Shown: positions 52,561 to 63,421, counted from the first letter of the stretch. The stretch: DNA of 64,000 nt from an uncultured SAR86 cluster bacterium (GCA_902596665.1 CACJUN010000003.1:135756-199755), one strand, 5' to 3'. Notes: generated from the letters alone by a model not told the origin. Translations and numbers: made by a program.

Positions 52561-53939
52561 TAGTCCATCTCCTCAACAGCTTTCATAATGGACATAGCTT
52601 TATTCAATGATTCTTGATACTCACTCTCTGGATCAGAATCATAAACAATGCCTCCACCAGCTCTTACACTAAGATTTTTCCCTTGAATAACTGCTGTTCT
52701 TATTGCAATTGCGACATCCATATTTCCAGTCCAAGATAAATAACCTACAGCTCCTCCATAGACTCCCCTTCTATCGGGTTCAAGCTCATCAATTATTTCC
52801 ATTGCCCTTATTTTTGGAGCACCAGATAAAGTACCCGCTGGAAAAGTCGCTTTTAAAACATCAATAGAAGTAAGTCCTTTTTTTATTTTTCCTACAACAT
52901 TTGATACAAGATGCATGACGTGTGAATATTTCTCAATTTTCATCTCCTCTGTAGTCTTAACGCTGCCGACCTCAGCTATCCTTCCAACGTCGTTTCTTCC
53001 TAAATCAATAAGCATAAGATGCTCAGCTATTTCTTTTGGATCACTTTTTAACTTATCAGCCAATTCTTTATCTTCTTTGTTATCTTTTCCTCTTTTTACG
53101 GTTCCAGCGATTGGTCTCACTGTAACCTCTTCATTTTGAAGCCTCACTAAAATTTCTGGAGAGGCTCCTACAATGTGTAAGTCATCAATTTTCATGAGGT
53201 ACATATACGGAGAAGGATTTAGTTTTCGCAAAGATCTATATAAATCAATTGGCGATCCTTCAAATTTTGTGGAGAATTCTTGTCCATAGACAACCTGCAT
53301 CACATCTCCTTCAACGATATAATTTTTTATCTTTTTAATAGCTTCAAGATAATCTTCTTTTTTTACAGATGATTCAAAATTAATAACTCCTTTTTTGGAT
53401 GATTTTTGAGAAGGTAGGGGTTCTAAAATTTTTTTATGAATAAGTTCAATTCTTTGATGGCATTCTTTTTTTGTATCTTCAGTGCCGTGAACAACTATAA
53501 AAAGAGATTTTTTTAGATTATCGTAAATTACAACTTCATTGGAAACCATCAGGGATATATCAGGATAAGGGAGTTTTTCTTTAGATGAATTTTGAAGCTT
53601 TTTTTCTATGTGTCTTATTGTTTCATAGCTAAAGTATCCTACTAATCCCCCATGGAAATCAGGCAAATTAGGAATTGATTGAGCTTTATTTTGTTTGAGA
53701 AAATTCTCTATGTCCTTCAAAGGATTCTTAGAGAGGTCTATTTTCTTATCGGTAGGTAGGCCAATTATTGAATATCTGGCCCATTTTTCTCCGCCTTCAA
53801 CTGACTCAAAAAGGTAGGAATTTCTATCATCCATGAATTTAAGATAGATGCTGAGAGGAGTTTCTAGATCTCCTGAAATTTCTTTGAAAAAAGGAATTTT
53901 AGTAACGCTTTCCATATTGTCTACTTCCGATGAGTTCAC
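52560..53939 (-). CDS. trpE: Anthranilate synthase component I
   Basis: ORF 459 aa; RPIAGTVKRGKD; AEHLMLIDLGRNDVGRIAEVGSV; GTLSGAPKIRAMEIIDELEP. Confidence 0.96.
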   Translation of the reverse strand: MNSSEVDNMESVTKIPFFKEISGDLETPLSIYLKFMDDRNSYLFESVEGGEKWARYSIIGLPTDKKIDLSKNPLKDIENFLKQNKAQSIPNLPDFHGGLVGYFSYETIRHIEKKLQNSSKEKLPYPDISLMVSNEVVIYDNLKKSLFIVVHGTEDTKKECHQRIELIHKKILEPLPSQKSSKKGVINFESSVKKEDYLEAIKKIKNYIVEGDVMQVVYGQEFSTKFEGSPIDLYRSLRKLNPSPYMYLMKIDDLHIVGASPEILVRLQNEEVTVRPIAGTVKRGKDNKEDKELADKLKSDPKEIAEHLMLIDLGRNDVGRIAEVGSVKTTEEMKIEKYSHVMHLVSNVVGKIKKGLTSIDVLKATFPAGTLSGAPKIRAMEIIDELEPDRRGVYGGAVGYLSWTGNMDVAIAIRTAVIQGKNLSVRAGGGIVYDSDPESEYQESLNKAMSIMKAVEEMD

Positions 53940-54309
53940 CTCTATTTGCCTCGACTACAAGCTTAGCCCTGTGACAAATACTTTTTTCTGAAAATGGAAT
54001 ACCTTTTTCAATTATTTCTGAATTCGATCCAATAAATTTAATATCAAGAGGGATAGAAGTGTTTCTCATCCAAAAACATTTGGTTGATAAATTTTGAAAA
54101 TGAAATTTTATAATGTGATTAGGAGGCAGGTAATCAACATACATTAGACCCTTCCTTCTATCAGCAGGCTTATACAAGTTTTTAACACAGTATTCTCCTT
54201 CTTCTTCAATGTATCCTTCTGCACATAAATTAGAGGAATTTTCTTCTCCAGCTAAAGGGAAGCAAATAAAGCTAACTAAAATTATTCTTAAGATTTTTGA
54301 TTGCATCAA
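53899..54309 (-). CDS. DUF192 family exported protein
   Basis: ORF 136 aa; signal peptide; [22 protein letters not shown]...VVEANRGE. Confidence 0.8.
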   Translation of the reverse strand: MMQSKILRIILVSFICFPLAGEENSSNLCAEGYIEEEGEYCVKNLYKPADRRKGLMYVDYLPPNHIIKFHFQNLSTKCFWMRNTSIPLDIKFIGSNSEIIEKGIPFSEKSICHRAKLVVEANRGELIGSRQYGKRY

Positions 54310-54946
54310 AATAATTGGGTTTGTTAAAAATTGCTGATCCAGCTACAAAAGTATCAGCACCGGATTTCGAAATCTCTCCTATATTGTCTTCCTTAACGCC
54401 ACCATCAACCTCCAATCTAATTTTAAGATTTGAGGTATCAATTATTTTTCTCATTTCTTTAATTTTATTCATGACTTCAGGTATAAATTCTTGCCCGCCA
54501 AAACCGGGAAAAACACTCATTAATAAAACCATATATAAATCATCCATGTATGGCTTGATAACATCCAGAGAAATATCAGGATTTAAAACTAAACCAGGGC
54601 TGCACCCTAGATCAGAAATTAATTTAAGTGATTTTTCCGGATCTTCTGATGCTTCAGGATGAAAAGTGATCGAAGTGGCTCCTGCGTCTGCGAACATTTT
54701 AATCAATTCATCTACGGGATTGACCATTAAGTGAACATCTAAAGGACAATCTATTCCATTGTCCCTGAGAGATTTGCAGACCATAGGGCCTACAGTTAAA
54801 TTTGGCACGAAATGGTTATCCATCACATCGAAATGAATCCATTCAGCTCCTGCTTCTAATACAGATTCAACTTCACTTCCTAAGTTTGCAAAGTCAGCAG
54901 ACAGAATTGAAGGAGCAATTATATTTTTCTGTTTAGCCACAGACAA
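54272..54946 (-). CDS. rpe: Ribulose-phosphate 3-epimerase
   Basis: ORF 224 aa; [46 protein letters not shown]. Confidence 0.97.
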   Translation of the reverse strand: MSVAKQKNIIAPSILSADFANLGSEVESVLEAGAEWIHFDVMDNHFVPNLTVGPMVCKSLRDNGIDCPLDVHLMVNPVDELIKMFADAGATSITFHPEASEDPEKSLKLISDLGCSPGLVLNPDISLDVIKPYMDDLYMVLLMSVFPGFGGQEFIPEVMNKIKEMRKIIDTSNLKIRLEVDGGVKEDNIGEISKSGADTFVAGSAIFNKPNYFDAIKNLKNNFS

Positions 54947-54949
54947 ATT

Positions 54950-55579
54950 CTACACAAAATCTAGATCTTCTTTTGTATTAATATTCTTTAAAACGCCCTC
55001 GTAAATTTCAGCGGATACTTTATTTTTCTTCACGGCAGGTAAAATAATGTCCTTCCAAAATTCTTTATGTTGTTTGTTTCTGTCTGCCAATAAAGTTGGG
55101 TTAATTAAGGCAATTCCTCCGTAGTTAAAGCCAGTTCCCTCTTCAACTATTCCTTCGTTTATTGAAAAATCTCCAGTTGATTTATTGTTTTTTACGGCAA
55201 TCAAATGCGCTCCGTCCACTTTATTTCTCAGCCTTTCTAAAGGATATTCGGTGTATAAGTCTCCTGAAACTAAAACAAAAGTCTCTGTTCCAATCTCTTC
55301 TTTTGCTTTTATCAGTGCACCGCCTGTTCCCATCAATGTATCTTCTTCAGAAAAAGTTATATTGATTTCAAAGTTTTTTTTACGATTTAAAAATTCTTTA
55401 ATGGCCTCGGGTTTATGATGTAAGTTGATAATGATTTCGGAAACATTGATTTCCTTCAACTTTCTAATATGCCTTTCTAAGAGACTCGTACCCTTAATTT
55501 CAACAAGACATTTTGGGATTTGGTTTGATATTGGTCTCAACCTAGTCCCTAAACCAGCACATAAAATAAAAGCCTTCAT
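54950..55579 (-). CDS. murU: Nucleotidyltransferase, MurU-like (NDP-sugar pyrophosphorylase)
   Basis: ORF 209 aa; AFILCAGLGTRLRPISNQIPKCLVEIKGTSLLERHI; adjacent to AmgK-like kinase. Confidence 0.82.
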   Translation of the reverse strand: MKAFILCAGLGTRLRPISNQIPKCLVEIKGTSLLERHIRKLKEINVSEIIINLHHKPEAIKEFLNRKKNFEINITFSEEDTLMGTGGALIKAKEEIGTETFVLVSGDLYTEYPLERLRNKVDGAHLIAVKNNKSTGDFSINEGIVEEGTGFNYGGIALINPTLLADRNKQHKEFWKDIILPAVKKNKVSAEIYEGVLKNINTKEDLDFV

Positions 55580-56544
55580 TTGAAAATCTGTAAAAACCTC
55601 GAAAAATCTTTTAGTTCTTTATATCGTGACATTGAATCAATTAGATAATTTATTAAAACCGGAAAGTCATTAAGTCTATCGTCCCTGTTAAGTGTTATGG
55701 ATACTTGGGAAAGTTTTCCTAAAATTCTAATCTGTCTTTGCATGGCACAAAATTCAATATCTTCTTTAAAATCTTCTAATGATTTTATCTCTTCATTTTG
55801 CGTATTTTTTTTATAGTAATCTAACCAATCATCCACTTGCTTTTTATCCCAGACCATATAAAGATCTTTGAAAATCGAGGCTAAATCAAGAGCGTAAGGG
55901 GCAATCATGGCATCCTGAAAGTCTAAAACGCCTGTCTCTTTTGAATCAAGATAAATTAGGTTTCTTGTTTCAAAATCATAATGAGAAATACAGAGCGGTA
56001 GTTCATAGAACCTTTTGAGGATAAAGTTGTATCCTTCATTAATAGCATCAAAAGGGATACTTGAATCTGATAAATTAAGATACCCCCTGCAAAAAAAATC
56101 AATAAATAAGTCCTTATTTGCAATAGATTTTTCTAAATCAAAATGATCAAAAATCTCGGTATCACAATCTATATTTTGTATTCGAATGAGCTGGTCTAAT
56201 GCCGATTTTATAAAAATGTCACTGTTTTCCTGAGTAATGTTCAATTGATAGAGATTATCTGAGAAATCTTCAATAATTAAATGGCATAGATCGTCATTAC
56301 GAAAATAGATTTCTGGGACTTTTACTTGAAAGGATTTAAAGACGTCAGCTTTTTTACAGAAAGATTCAATACTCTCATCTATGCCTTTGGGAGCATACAT
56401 GAGAATAAAAGTTTTTCCTTGAAAATTAAATCTGAAATAGTCTCTCTGGCTGGACTCTGTTCTTAACTTTGAAAAGGAAAAGGTTTCCTCTGTTTTAAAA
56501 CAAGAACTTATCCAGCTAGAGGAGTCATCAGAAATGGAATCCAC
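55576..56544 (-). CDS. amgK: Aminoglycoside phosphotransferase-family sugar kinase, AmgK-like
   Basis: ORF 322 aa; SSQRDYFRFNFQGKTFILMYAP; ISHYDFETRNLIYLDSKETGVLDFQDAMIAPYALDLASI. Confidence 0.82.
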   Translation of the reverse strand: MDSISDDSSSWISSCFKTEETFSFSKLRTESSQRDYFRFNFQGKTFILMYAPKGIDESIESFCKKADVFKSFQVKVPEIYFRNDDLCHLIIEDFSDNLYQLNITQENSDIFIKSALDQLIRIQNIDCDTEIFDHFDLEKSIANKDLFIDFFCRGYLNLSDSSIPFDAINEGYNFILKRFYELPLCISHYDFETRNLIYLDSKETGVLDFQDAMIAPYALDLASIFKDLYMVWDKKQVDDWLDYYKKNTQNEEIKSLEDFKEDIEFCAMQRQIRILGKLSQVSITLNRDDRLNDFPVLINYLIDSMSRYKELKDFSRFLQIFK

Positions 56545-56546
56545 TT

Positions 56547-57404
56547 TTAACTTTTCTTTGCAGCCTCAGGAGGCGGCATATCTTCAGGGACGAAAAAGTC
56601 TGGAGCCAATTGATCGAAAGGAACATCTGCGTATACAGAAAAGTCACTTACACCATTTTCTGCAAGAAGAGTGTCATCTATGCAAAAGTTTCCTGAAAAT
56701 TCTTTGGATGGCTTGGTAAGAATTACATAAGCTGCATCTGCCATTATTTCTGGCCCCCTCGAAATATTAACTAATTGCTCCCCGCCTAAGACATTCTTAA
56801 CAGCGGCGGTAGCTATGGCAGTTCTAGGCCAAAGTGCATTTACTGCAACTCCATCATCTTTAAATTCTGCAGCCATACCCAGAACACAAAGACTCATTCC
56901 AAATTTCGCCATTGAATAAGCAACGTGCCCTGAAAACCAATCTGGATTCATATCTAGTGGAGGTGAAATATTTAAAATATGAGGATTCTCTGACTTCAAT
57001 AAATGAGGAAGGCAACTTTTTGAAGTAACAAATGTCCCTCTTGCATTAATTTGATTCATCAAATCGTACCTTTTCATATCTGTTTGAAGGGTATTAGTTA
57101 ATTGAATTGCACTTGCGTTGTTAACACAGATATCAATTCCACCAAATTTTTTCACTCCTTCTTCAACAGCATTCAAAACCTGCCCTTCTTCTCGAACATC
57201 TACAATTACTGGTAATGCCATCCCACCAGCTTTTTCAATCTCATCAGCAGCGGTATAAATAGTTCCTGGTAATTTAGGATGAGGTTCAGCTGTTTTTGCC
57301 GCCAATATTATATTTGCTCCATCTTTTGCTGCCTTTAAAGCAATAGCTAATCCAATTCCTCTGCTAGCTCCTGTAATGAATAGTGTTTTTCCTTCTAAAC
57401 TCAT
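56547..57404 (-). CDS. Short-chain dehydrogenase (HSDL2-like)
   Basis: ORF 285 aa; TGASRGIGLAIALKAAKDGANIILAAKTAEPHPKLPGTIYTAADEIE; YSMAKFGMSLCVLGMA. Confidence 0.9.
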   Translation of the reverse strand: MSLEGKTLFITGASRGIGLAIALKAAKDGANIILAAKTAEPHPKLPGTIYTAADEIEKAGGMALPVIVDVREEGQVLNAVEEGVKKFGGIDICVNNASAIQLTNTLQTDMKRYDLMNQINARGTFVTSKSCLPHLLKSENPHILNISPPLDMNPDWFSGHVAYSMAKFGMSLCVLGMAAEFKDDGVAVNALWPRTAIATAAVKNVLGGEQLVNISRGPEIMADAAYVILTKPSKEFSGNFCIDDTLLAENGVSDFSVYADVPFDQLAPDFFVPEDMPPPEAAKKS

Positions 57405-57507
57405 GCTTACCTCAAATATTATTAATTTTCTATTTTAACCTTCAAAAGATAAAATTATCACCAATATAGAACGAATCTCTAATGGTTATCTCCAAGTAAT
57501 TAATAAA

Positions 57508-59583
57508 GTGAAGTCATACAAATCGATTCTCCTATTATTTTTCATTTCAAACCTTATTTATCCTCAACTTGAAGAAATTGATTTTAATGCTGGGAAAGCC
57601 AAATTAGACGGCGAAAATAAAGTTTTAAAATTGAGTGAATCTGTTGAAATTTATTTCAATGACTTCTTCTTACAAGCGGATGAGATTAATTTAGATTCTT
57701 CTAAAGAGATTCTTTCAGGGAAGAACATTAGTTTTGATTTAATCGATAGGAATGCTTACGGAAAAGCAGATGAAATTCTAATCCAAAAAGACAAAGCTCA
57801 ATTTAAAGGGGTAGAGATGTCTCTATGTCCTTGCAAGAAGAGAATTTGGTGGGTGGAAACCGATGAATTAAGTTTTTCTTCTCAAGAAGATTTTGGAAAC
57901 TTTCAGGGAGGGAGATTCTATATTTACGGTACGCCAATATTTATTTTACCTGCAGGAAAGTTTCCTCTTACAACTGAAAAAAGATCAGGTATCTTGTTAC
58001 CAGAGTTGTCCTACTCAAATAAAAATGGTTTTGATCTAGAAATTCCATACTACCTAAATCTTGCCAGCAATTACGATATGACAATCTCTCCTAGATACAT
58101 TGAGGAGAGGGGCTTGGCATTTTCATCTAATTTGAGATATTTAACCAAGAGCTCTTCTGGGTCTTTTAACTTCTCTTCTTTATTCAACGATGTTAATTAC
58201 GAGAGACTTTTTAATACGGATAGCAACCGTTGGGGTATAAGTTTTAAGCACACAGGCGAAATCACCGATAGCTTATACATCGATATTGATTACTCAAATG
58301 TGAGTGATTTTCTTTACATAAGAGACCTTGGAAGCGATTTATATGGAGACGAGAAGACGGTAGCTCTTCCACAAAACCTTAATCTGAGCTGGATAGGTGA
58401 ATCTGCATCAATACAGGTAAGAGCTTTTTCATTTAAATTGATTGATCCATTCTCCCAGAATCAATTCCGTTCCATCCCAGAAGTATCGTTTGATTATATT
58501 CTGCCTCATGAAAATATTATTTTTAGTTTGAACGGCGAAGTAGCTAATTATGAGAAAGGCGGATCATTCGTTTTCAAGGAAACCAAAAAGGTTCAAGCTG
58601 GAAAATTAAATTTAAGGTTGGGATATAAGTTCTCTAGTTCAGCTTTTGATGCAAGGATTTTCCTAACTAACAACACTCATTATGTTTCTAGTAGTGCAGA
58701 TAGTTCCTTTAACACAAAAGGAATGGAATCAAGATTTATACTGAACTTGGCTAAATCAAATGAGTACTTAAAACCTTTTTTTAATTTTTCTTTTAAGAAA
58801 ACTGATGATGGTAAATACGTAAATCCAATTTATCTTGTTTCAAGAATACCTTTCACCAGCATTTATGCTTCAAACCTTGAGCATGGCTATGCAAATTTGA
58901 ATAAAAATCAGTTACAGCTTGGCCTCCTTTGGGAAAGATCTCAGCAATCGTCTTTTGCTTTGTTAACTTTTGGACTGACAAGGTCTTTAGGCAAAAGCGA
59001 AATAGGATTTTTAGATTCTATATACGAAAACAAATTCATTCTTCATGATCTTCCTGAACCTATTTTTATTAATTGGCGATGGGATAAGAAAAATATTGAT
59101 TTAAATGGAAACTTTCAATTTGATGAGGATAAGGATTTTTCTTCTTTTGACCTGAGGGCTAGATTTGCGTTTCAAGATAATAAGTACTTCTCTTTTGAAT
59201 ACTTAGAGATGGAAAATAGAAATTCTTTTTTATTTAATCAACTTCCTGAAGAAAAATTATCTTTTTTAACTTCAGGATTTGATCTCCGATTAGAAAAAAA
59301 TTGGTCTTTAGTAACCAAGCTCTATTATGATTTTGAATTAAAGAAAGTAACAGATAATCTTATTGGACTAGAATACGAAGATGAAGGTTTACTTATTGGT
59401 TTTGCATTTAGGCAAAGCAAAGAACCAGATTGGCGAAAAATGTTCTTAGAACAAAATAGATTTCAAGATCAACTTTATCCCGAATATAGCCAAGAAGGCA
59501 TTAGAATATATCTTGAATTGAAAGGCCTGGGATCTATTGGACAAAAGATTAATCAATATATCAAACCTTTGAAGTTACAATAA
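57508..59583 (+). CDS. lptD: LPS-assembly protein LptD
   Basis: ORF 691 aa, GTG start; OstA-like N-terminus, PAGKFPLTTEKRSGILLPELSYSNKNGFDLEIPYYLNLASNYDMTISPRYIEERGLAFSSNLRYL. Confidence 0.94.
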   Translation: MKSYKSILLLFFISNLIYPQLEEIDFNAGKAKLDGENKVLKLSESVEIYFNDFFLQADEINLDSSKEILSGKNISFDLIDRNAYGKADEILIQKDKAQFKGVEMSLCPCKKRIWWVETDELSFSSQEDFGNFQGGRFYIYGTPIFILPAGKFPLTTEKRSGILLPELSYSNKNGFDLEIPYYLNLASNYDMTISPRYIEERGLAFSSNLRYLTKSSSGSFNFSSLFNDVNYERLFNTDSNRWGISFKHTGEITDSLYIDIDYSNVSDFLYIRDLGSDLYGDEKTVALPQNLNLSWIGESASIQVRAFSFKLIDPFSQNQFRSIPEVSFDYILPHENIIFSLNGEVANYEKGGSFVFKETKKVQAGKLNLRLGYKFSSSAFDARIFLTNNTHYVSSSADSSFNTKGMESRFILNLAKSNEYLKPFFNFSFKKTDDGKYVNPIYLVSRIPFTSIYASNLEHGYANLNKNQLQLGLLWERSQQSSFALLTFGLTRSLGKSEIGFLDSIYENKFILHDLPEPIFINWRWDKKNIDLNGNFQFDEDKDFSSFDLRARFAFQDNKYFSFEYLEMENRNSFLFNQLPEEKLSFLTSGFDLRLEKNWSLVTKLYYDFELKKVTDNLIGLEYEDEGLLIGFAFRQSKEPDWRKMFLEQNRFQDQLYPEYSQEGIRIYLELKGLGSIGQKINQYIKPLKLQ

Positions 59584-59585
59584 AT

Positions 59586-60860
59586 ATGATGAATAAACTT
59601 AAATTATTTCTGTTAATTTTTTTAGTTAGCCCCATGACAAACGCAGCTATCGAATTATTAGACAAAGTGGCAGTTGTTGTTGAGGATGGAATAATTTTAG
59701 AGTCAGAGGTTAACAAAAGAATTGAGCAAATTGTAGAATCTTTAAAACAAAGTGAAACTCCCCTTCCCCCTAAAGAAGTCTTATTTGAGCAGATCATTGA
59801 GAGAATGATTATCGAGGAAATACAACTTCAAAAGGCCCAAAGAGCGGGAGTAAGAATATCAGACCAAGAACTAAATGAATCCATGGCTCAAATTGCTCAA
59901 GGGAATGGTCTCTCTCTTCAAGACTTTAGGTTATTTTTAGAAGAACAAGGAGAATCCTATGAATTTGTTCGCGAACAAGTAAGGAAAGAAATGATACTTT
60001 CTAGAATCCAAAGGGGTTTGGTGCAATCAAAGGTGTACATATCGGAACAAGAACTGGACAACTTTATTAAATCTCAAGAAGGACAAGTAAATATGTCTGC
60101 AGAATTTTTAATCCAACAGATTTTGATTCCAATCAATAGAGATCAGGATGAGGAAACTGCTTTATCAATCATTGATTCACTGAAAGAAAAACTATCTGCC
60201 AAGATGGCTTTTGGAGACCTTGCAAAAGAATACTCTTCTGGAGAAGAAGCTAATAATGAAGGTTCCTTGGGGTGGAGGAAAATCAATGAAATTCCAACGC
60301 TTTTTGCTAATGAAATTTCTTCCTTGAGAAAAGGTGAGATTGCTGGACCTTTCAGGAGCGGCGCAGGATTGCACTTGATTAAATTAAAAGACAAAAAAGG
60401 AAGGGATATTAAAATTGAAAAACAAACTTTAGCCAGACATATCTTGATACAAACTTCCGAAATAAGAAGTGATAAGCAAGCCAAGGATCTTATCGAAGAT
60501 CTTTACAATAGAAGCCAAGACGAGGATAAATTTTCTGACTTAGCTCGGTTATATTCCGATGATCCAGGCAGCAAGATGGAAGGTGGAGAATTAAGCTGGA
60601 CTGGTCCTGGCAGATTTGATCCTAAGTTTGAAGAAGTTATGGATTCCCTTGAAATAAATCAAGTTAGCAAACCTTTCAAGTCAAATTTTGGATGGCACAT
60701 TGTTGAAGTTTTAGATAGACGAGAAGAAGACATTTCCTTGAACATTCAAAAAAATAGAGCTTATCAAATTCTATTTGATAGAAAGTATGAAGAACAATTA
60801 GAAAAAACTCTTAGCGAAATGAGAGCAGAATCATATGTGAACATAAAAATAAAATCATGA
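59586..60860 (+). CDS. surA: Periplasmic chaperone/peptidyl-prolyl isomerase SurA
   Basis: ORF 424 aa; LLDKVAVVVEDGIILESEV; two parvulin domains (GSLGWRKINEIPTLF; GGELSWTGPGRFDPKFEEVM). Confidence 0.95.
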   Translation: MMNKLKLFLLIFLVSPMTNAAIELLDKVAVVVEDGIILESEVNKRIEQIVESLKQSETPLPPKEVLFEQIIERMIIEEIQLQKAQRAGVRISDQELNESMAQIAQGNGLSLQDFRLFLEEQGESYEFVREQVRKEMILSRIQRGLVQSKVYISEQELDNFIKSQEGQVNMSAEFLIQQILIPINRDQDEETALSIIDSLKEKLSAKMAFGDLAKEYSSGEEANNEGSLGWRKINEIPTLFANEISSLRKGEIAGPFRSGAGLHLIKLKDKKGRDIKIEKQTLARHILIQTSEIRSDKQAKDLIEDLYNRSQDEDKFSDLARLYSDDPGSKMEGGELSWTGPGRFDPKFEEVMDSLEINQVSKPFKSNFGWHIVEVLDRREEDISLNIQKNRAYQILFDRKYEEQLEKTLSEMRAESYVNIKIKS

Positions 60861-61837
60861 GCTCTCATGTTTTTATAAGTCCTGGTGATCCTGCAGGCAT
60901 TGGTCCAGAAATAACTCTTAAATCTCTTAAAAATTTAAACGAAATACATAAATTTGTTATTGCTGGAGATATTCAATATTTTGAAAATTTATCAGCATCT
61001 TTGAAATTAGGATTTGAGTTCATTCCGTATGGAGGCTCAAAAACGACATCAAGCTCAAAACTAATTGAAGTAATTAATATTCCACTACAAGAAAAGCCGA
61101 TTCTTGGATCTTCCTCTGTAAATAATGCTAAATATATTTTAGAAGTATTAACTGCCTGTGCAGGACATTGCATGGACAATACTAATAATATATTAGTTAC
61201 TGGTCCTATTAATAAAGAAACAATATCTGCTTCCGGGACTGATTTTTCTGGTCACACTGAATTTTTGGCTGAACATGCAAAAATTGATTCGCCTTTAATG
61301 TTGATGGCGAATGAAACAATAAAAATAGGTTTAGCTACCACTCACGTACCGATTAAAAAAGTTAGCGAGAGTATTACTGAAGACTTAATTTACAAAAAAT
61401 TAAAAGTTTTATGTCTGGGTCTGAAGAGACTTCTAAAAAAGGAAAACTTAAAAATATGCGTGTTGGGATTGAATCCCCATGCAGGAGAAGGTGGCTATAT
61501 AGGAACCGAAGAATCAACAACGATATTAAGGGGAATAAAAAAATTTGATCAAAGGGAGGTAACTGTTGATGGGCCAATATCTGCTGATACAGCATTTTCA
61601 GAAAGAAACCTATATCATTATGATGCCTTTCTAGCCATGTTTCATGATCAAGGAATGATACCTGCAAAAATTCTTGGGTTTGGGCAAACATTAAACATAA
61701 CTTTTGGATTACCCTATCTCAGAATTTCTGTTGATCACGGTACAGCTCTTGATATCGCAGATGATATGAATGCAGATTTTTCAAGCATGAAACTTGCTCT
61801 TGAAACAGCTTTAGCTTCATTGGATGAAAAAAAATAA
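60857..61837 (+). CDS. pdxA: 4-hydroxythreonine-4-phosphate dehydrogenase
   Basis: ORF 326 aa; ISPGDPAGIGPEI; GHTEFLAEH; GLNPHAGEGGYIGTEE; MFHDQGMIPAKI. Confidence 0.97.
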   Translation: MSSHVFISPGDPAGIGPEITLKSLKNLNEIHKFVIAGDIQYFENLSASLKLGFEFIPYGGSKTTSSSKLIEVINIPLQEKPILGSSSVNNAKYILEVLTACAGHCMDNTNNILVTGPINKETISASGTDFSGHTEFLAEHAKIDSPLMLMANETIKIGLATTHVPIKKVSESITEDLIYKKLKVLCLGLKRLLKKENLKICVLGLNPHAGEGGYIGTEESTTILRGIKKFDQREVTVDGPISADTAFSERNLYHYDAFLAMFHDQGMIPAKILGFGQTLNITFGLPYLRISVDHGTALDIADDMNADFSSMKLALETALASLDEKK

Positions 61838-62609
61838 CCTAAAACCAAAAAAATATTTCGGTCAAAATTTTCTTTCTGATTTTCAATTAATTGAAGAGTT
61901 AATAGAAGAAATAAACATTCAGGAAATTGATCATCTTTTAGAGATAGGGCCTGGAAAAGGCGCAATGACAAGTCTCCTGCTTGAAAAATGTGAGTCTCTA
62001 ACTGCAATTGAAATTGATAAGGATTTAATAAAATTCTTAAAAAAAGCTTATGGGGATAGAAAAAATTTTAATCTGATCGAAAAAGATATTCTTCTTTATG
62101 ATCCAAAAGAGCTTGTTAGAGTAAATAAGCTCATAGGTAATATACCTTACAATATCTCTACACCAATAATTGAGTGGATTATTGATAACAAATCATCATT
62201 TGATGAAATTTTTTTAATGTTACAAAAAGAATTTGGTGAAAGGTGTGTTGCTCAACCTAATTCAAAATCTTATGGAAGATTATCAATATTTGTTCAATGT
62301 TTTTTCGATGTAACCGTAATTAGAGAGGTGGATAAATCATCTTTTACTCCTTCTCCAAAGGTGCAAAGCATATTTTTAAAACTCATTCCTAAAGTTTCAG
62401 AAATGATACCTAATTCTAGTGAGATGAAGAACTTATCAACCTTAACAAGGGAAGCTTTCTCAAAAAGAAGAAAATTAATTACTAACAGCCTGAAGTCCTT
62501 CTTCACCGAAGAAGATCTTGTTAATCTTGGTATTGAGAGAAAATCTCGTCCTGAAAACCTATCAGTAGAAACCTATATAAAATTAGCTAAAAGTATTCAA
62601 AGTGGCTAA
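61824..62609 (+). CDS. rsmA: 16S rRNA dimethyladenosine transferase (KsgA)
   Basis: ORF 261 aa; KKYFGQNFLSD; LEIGPGKGAMTSLLL; LIGNIPYNISTPI. Confidence 0.97.
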   Translation: MKKNNLKPKKYFGQNFLSDFQLIEELIEEINIQEIDHLLEIGPGKGAMTSLLLEKCESLTAIEIDKDLIKFLKKAYGDRKNFNLIEKDILLYDPKELVRVNKLIGNIPYNISTPIIEWIIDNKSSFDEIFLMLQKEFGERCVAQPNSKSYGRLSIFVQCFFDVTVIREVDKSSFTPSPKVQSIFLKLIPKVSEMIPNSSEMKNLSTLTREAFSKRRKLITNSLKSFFTEEDLVNLGIERKSRPENLSVETYIKLAKSIQSG

Positions 62610-63417
62610 TTATGTTATTGGTGATATCCAAGGATGCTTTGACGAGTATTCACTGCTTTTGAATAAAATCAAATTCGATTCAAAAAAAGATTTTATTTGG
62701 CTTACAGGTGATTTGATCAATAGAGGACCAGCTTCATTATCTGTTCTAAAGCATGTATATGATAATCGCAAAGCAATAAAGACTGTTTTAGGAAATCACG
62801 ATCTACATTTTCTAGCTATTTATTATGGTGTAAGAAAACCAAATAAATTTGATACTCTAAGTGATTTATTCAATTCCCAAGATGTTGACGATTTAGCTAA
62901 ATGGCTTATAAAACAGCCGCTTGTAAGAGAGATTAAAATTGGAAAAAGAGAATTTATTATGGTTCATGCCGGTTTTCCCAAATCAGCCACAAAAAAATCA
63001 TTAACGGAAGTTAACGGAAAAATTAAGAAAGCTCTTAAGAATAATCCAAAAAAGGCTCTAAAAATGATTTTTGATCATAAAAGAAAAATGCCTAAGTTAT
63101 TAAAAGATAAAAAAAGCCTTAAAGATTGGGTTGATTGGCTCACAAGAGTCAGGGCAGTAGATGAAAATGAAGTAATGGACTTGAGGTTCAAAGGCAAAAA
63201 AAGTGAACTTAAGGATAATTTCAAAGCTTGGTTTTCTTATGATTTAAAAATTATGAAGAAACACAGATCAATAGTTTTTGGTCATTGGGCTGCTCTAGAA
63301 GGGAAAACAAATATAGAAAGAATCCATGCTCTTGATACTGGTTGCGTATGGAACAAGAAATTAACTGCAATGAGACTAGAGGATGGAAGAAAATTTTCGG
63401 TAAATAAAATAAACTGA
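62602..63417 (+). CDS. apaH: Bis(5'-nucleosyl)-tetraphosphatase, symmetrical
   Basis: ORF 271 aa; NYVIGDIQGCFDEYSLLLNKI; LTGDLINRGPASL; LGNHDLHFLAI. Confidence 0.95.
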   Translation: MANYVIGDIQGCFDEYSLLLNKIKFDSKKDFIWLTGDLINRGPASLSVLKHVYDNRKAIKTVLGNHDLHFLAIYYGVRKPNKFDTLSDLFNSQDVDDLAKWLIKQPLVREIKIGKREFIMVHAGFPKSATKKSLTEVNGKIKKALKNNPKKALKMIFDHKRKMPKLLKDKKSLKDWVDWLTRVRAVDENEVMDLRFKGKKSELKDNFKAWFSYDLKIMKKHRSIVFGHWAALEGKTNIERIHALDTGCVWNKKLTAMRLEDGRKFSVNKIN

Positions 63418-63421
63418 CCCA

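Noticed and set aside
60143-60484. 113-aa minus-strand ORF inside surA
   Set aside because: Antisense to the parvulin domain; no supporting features.
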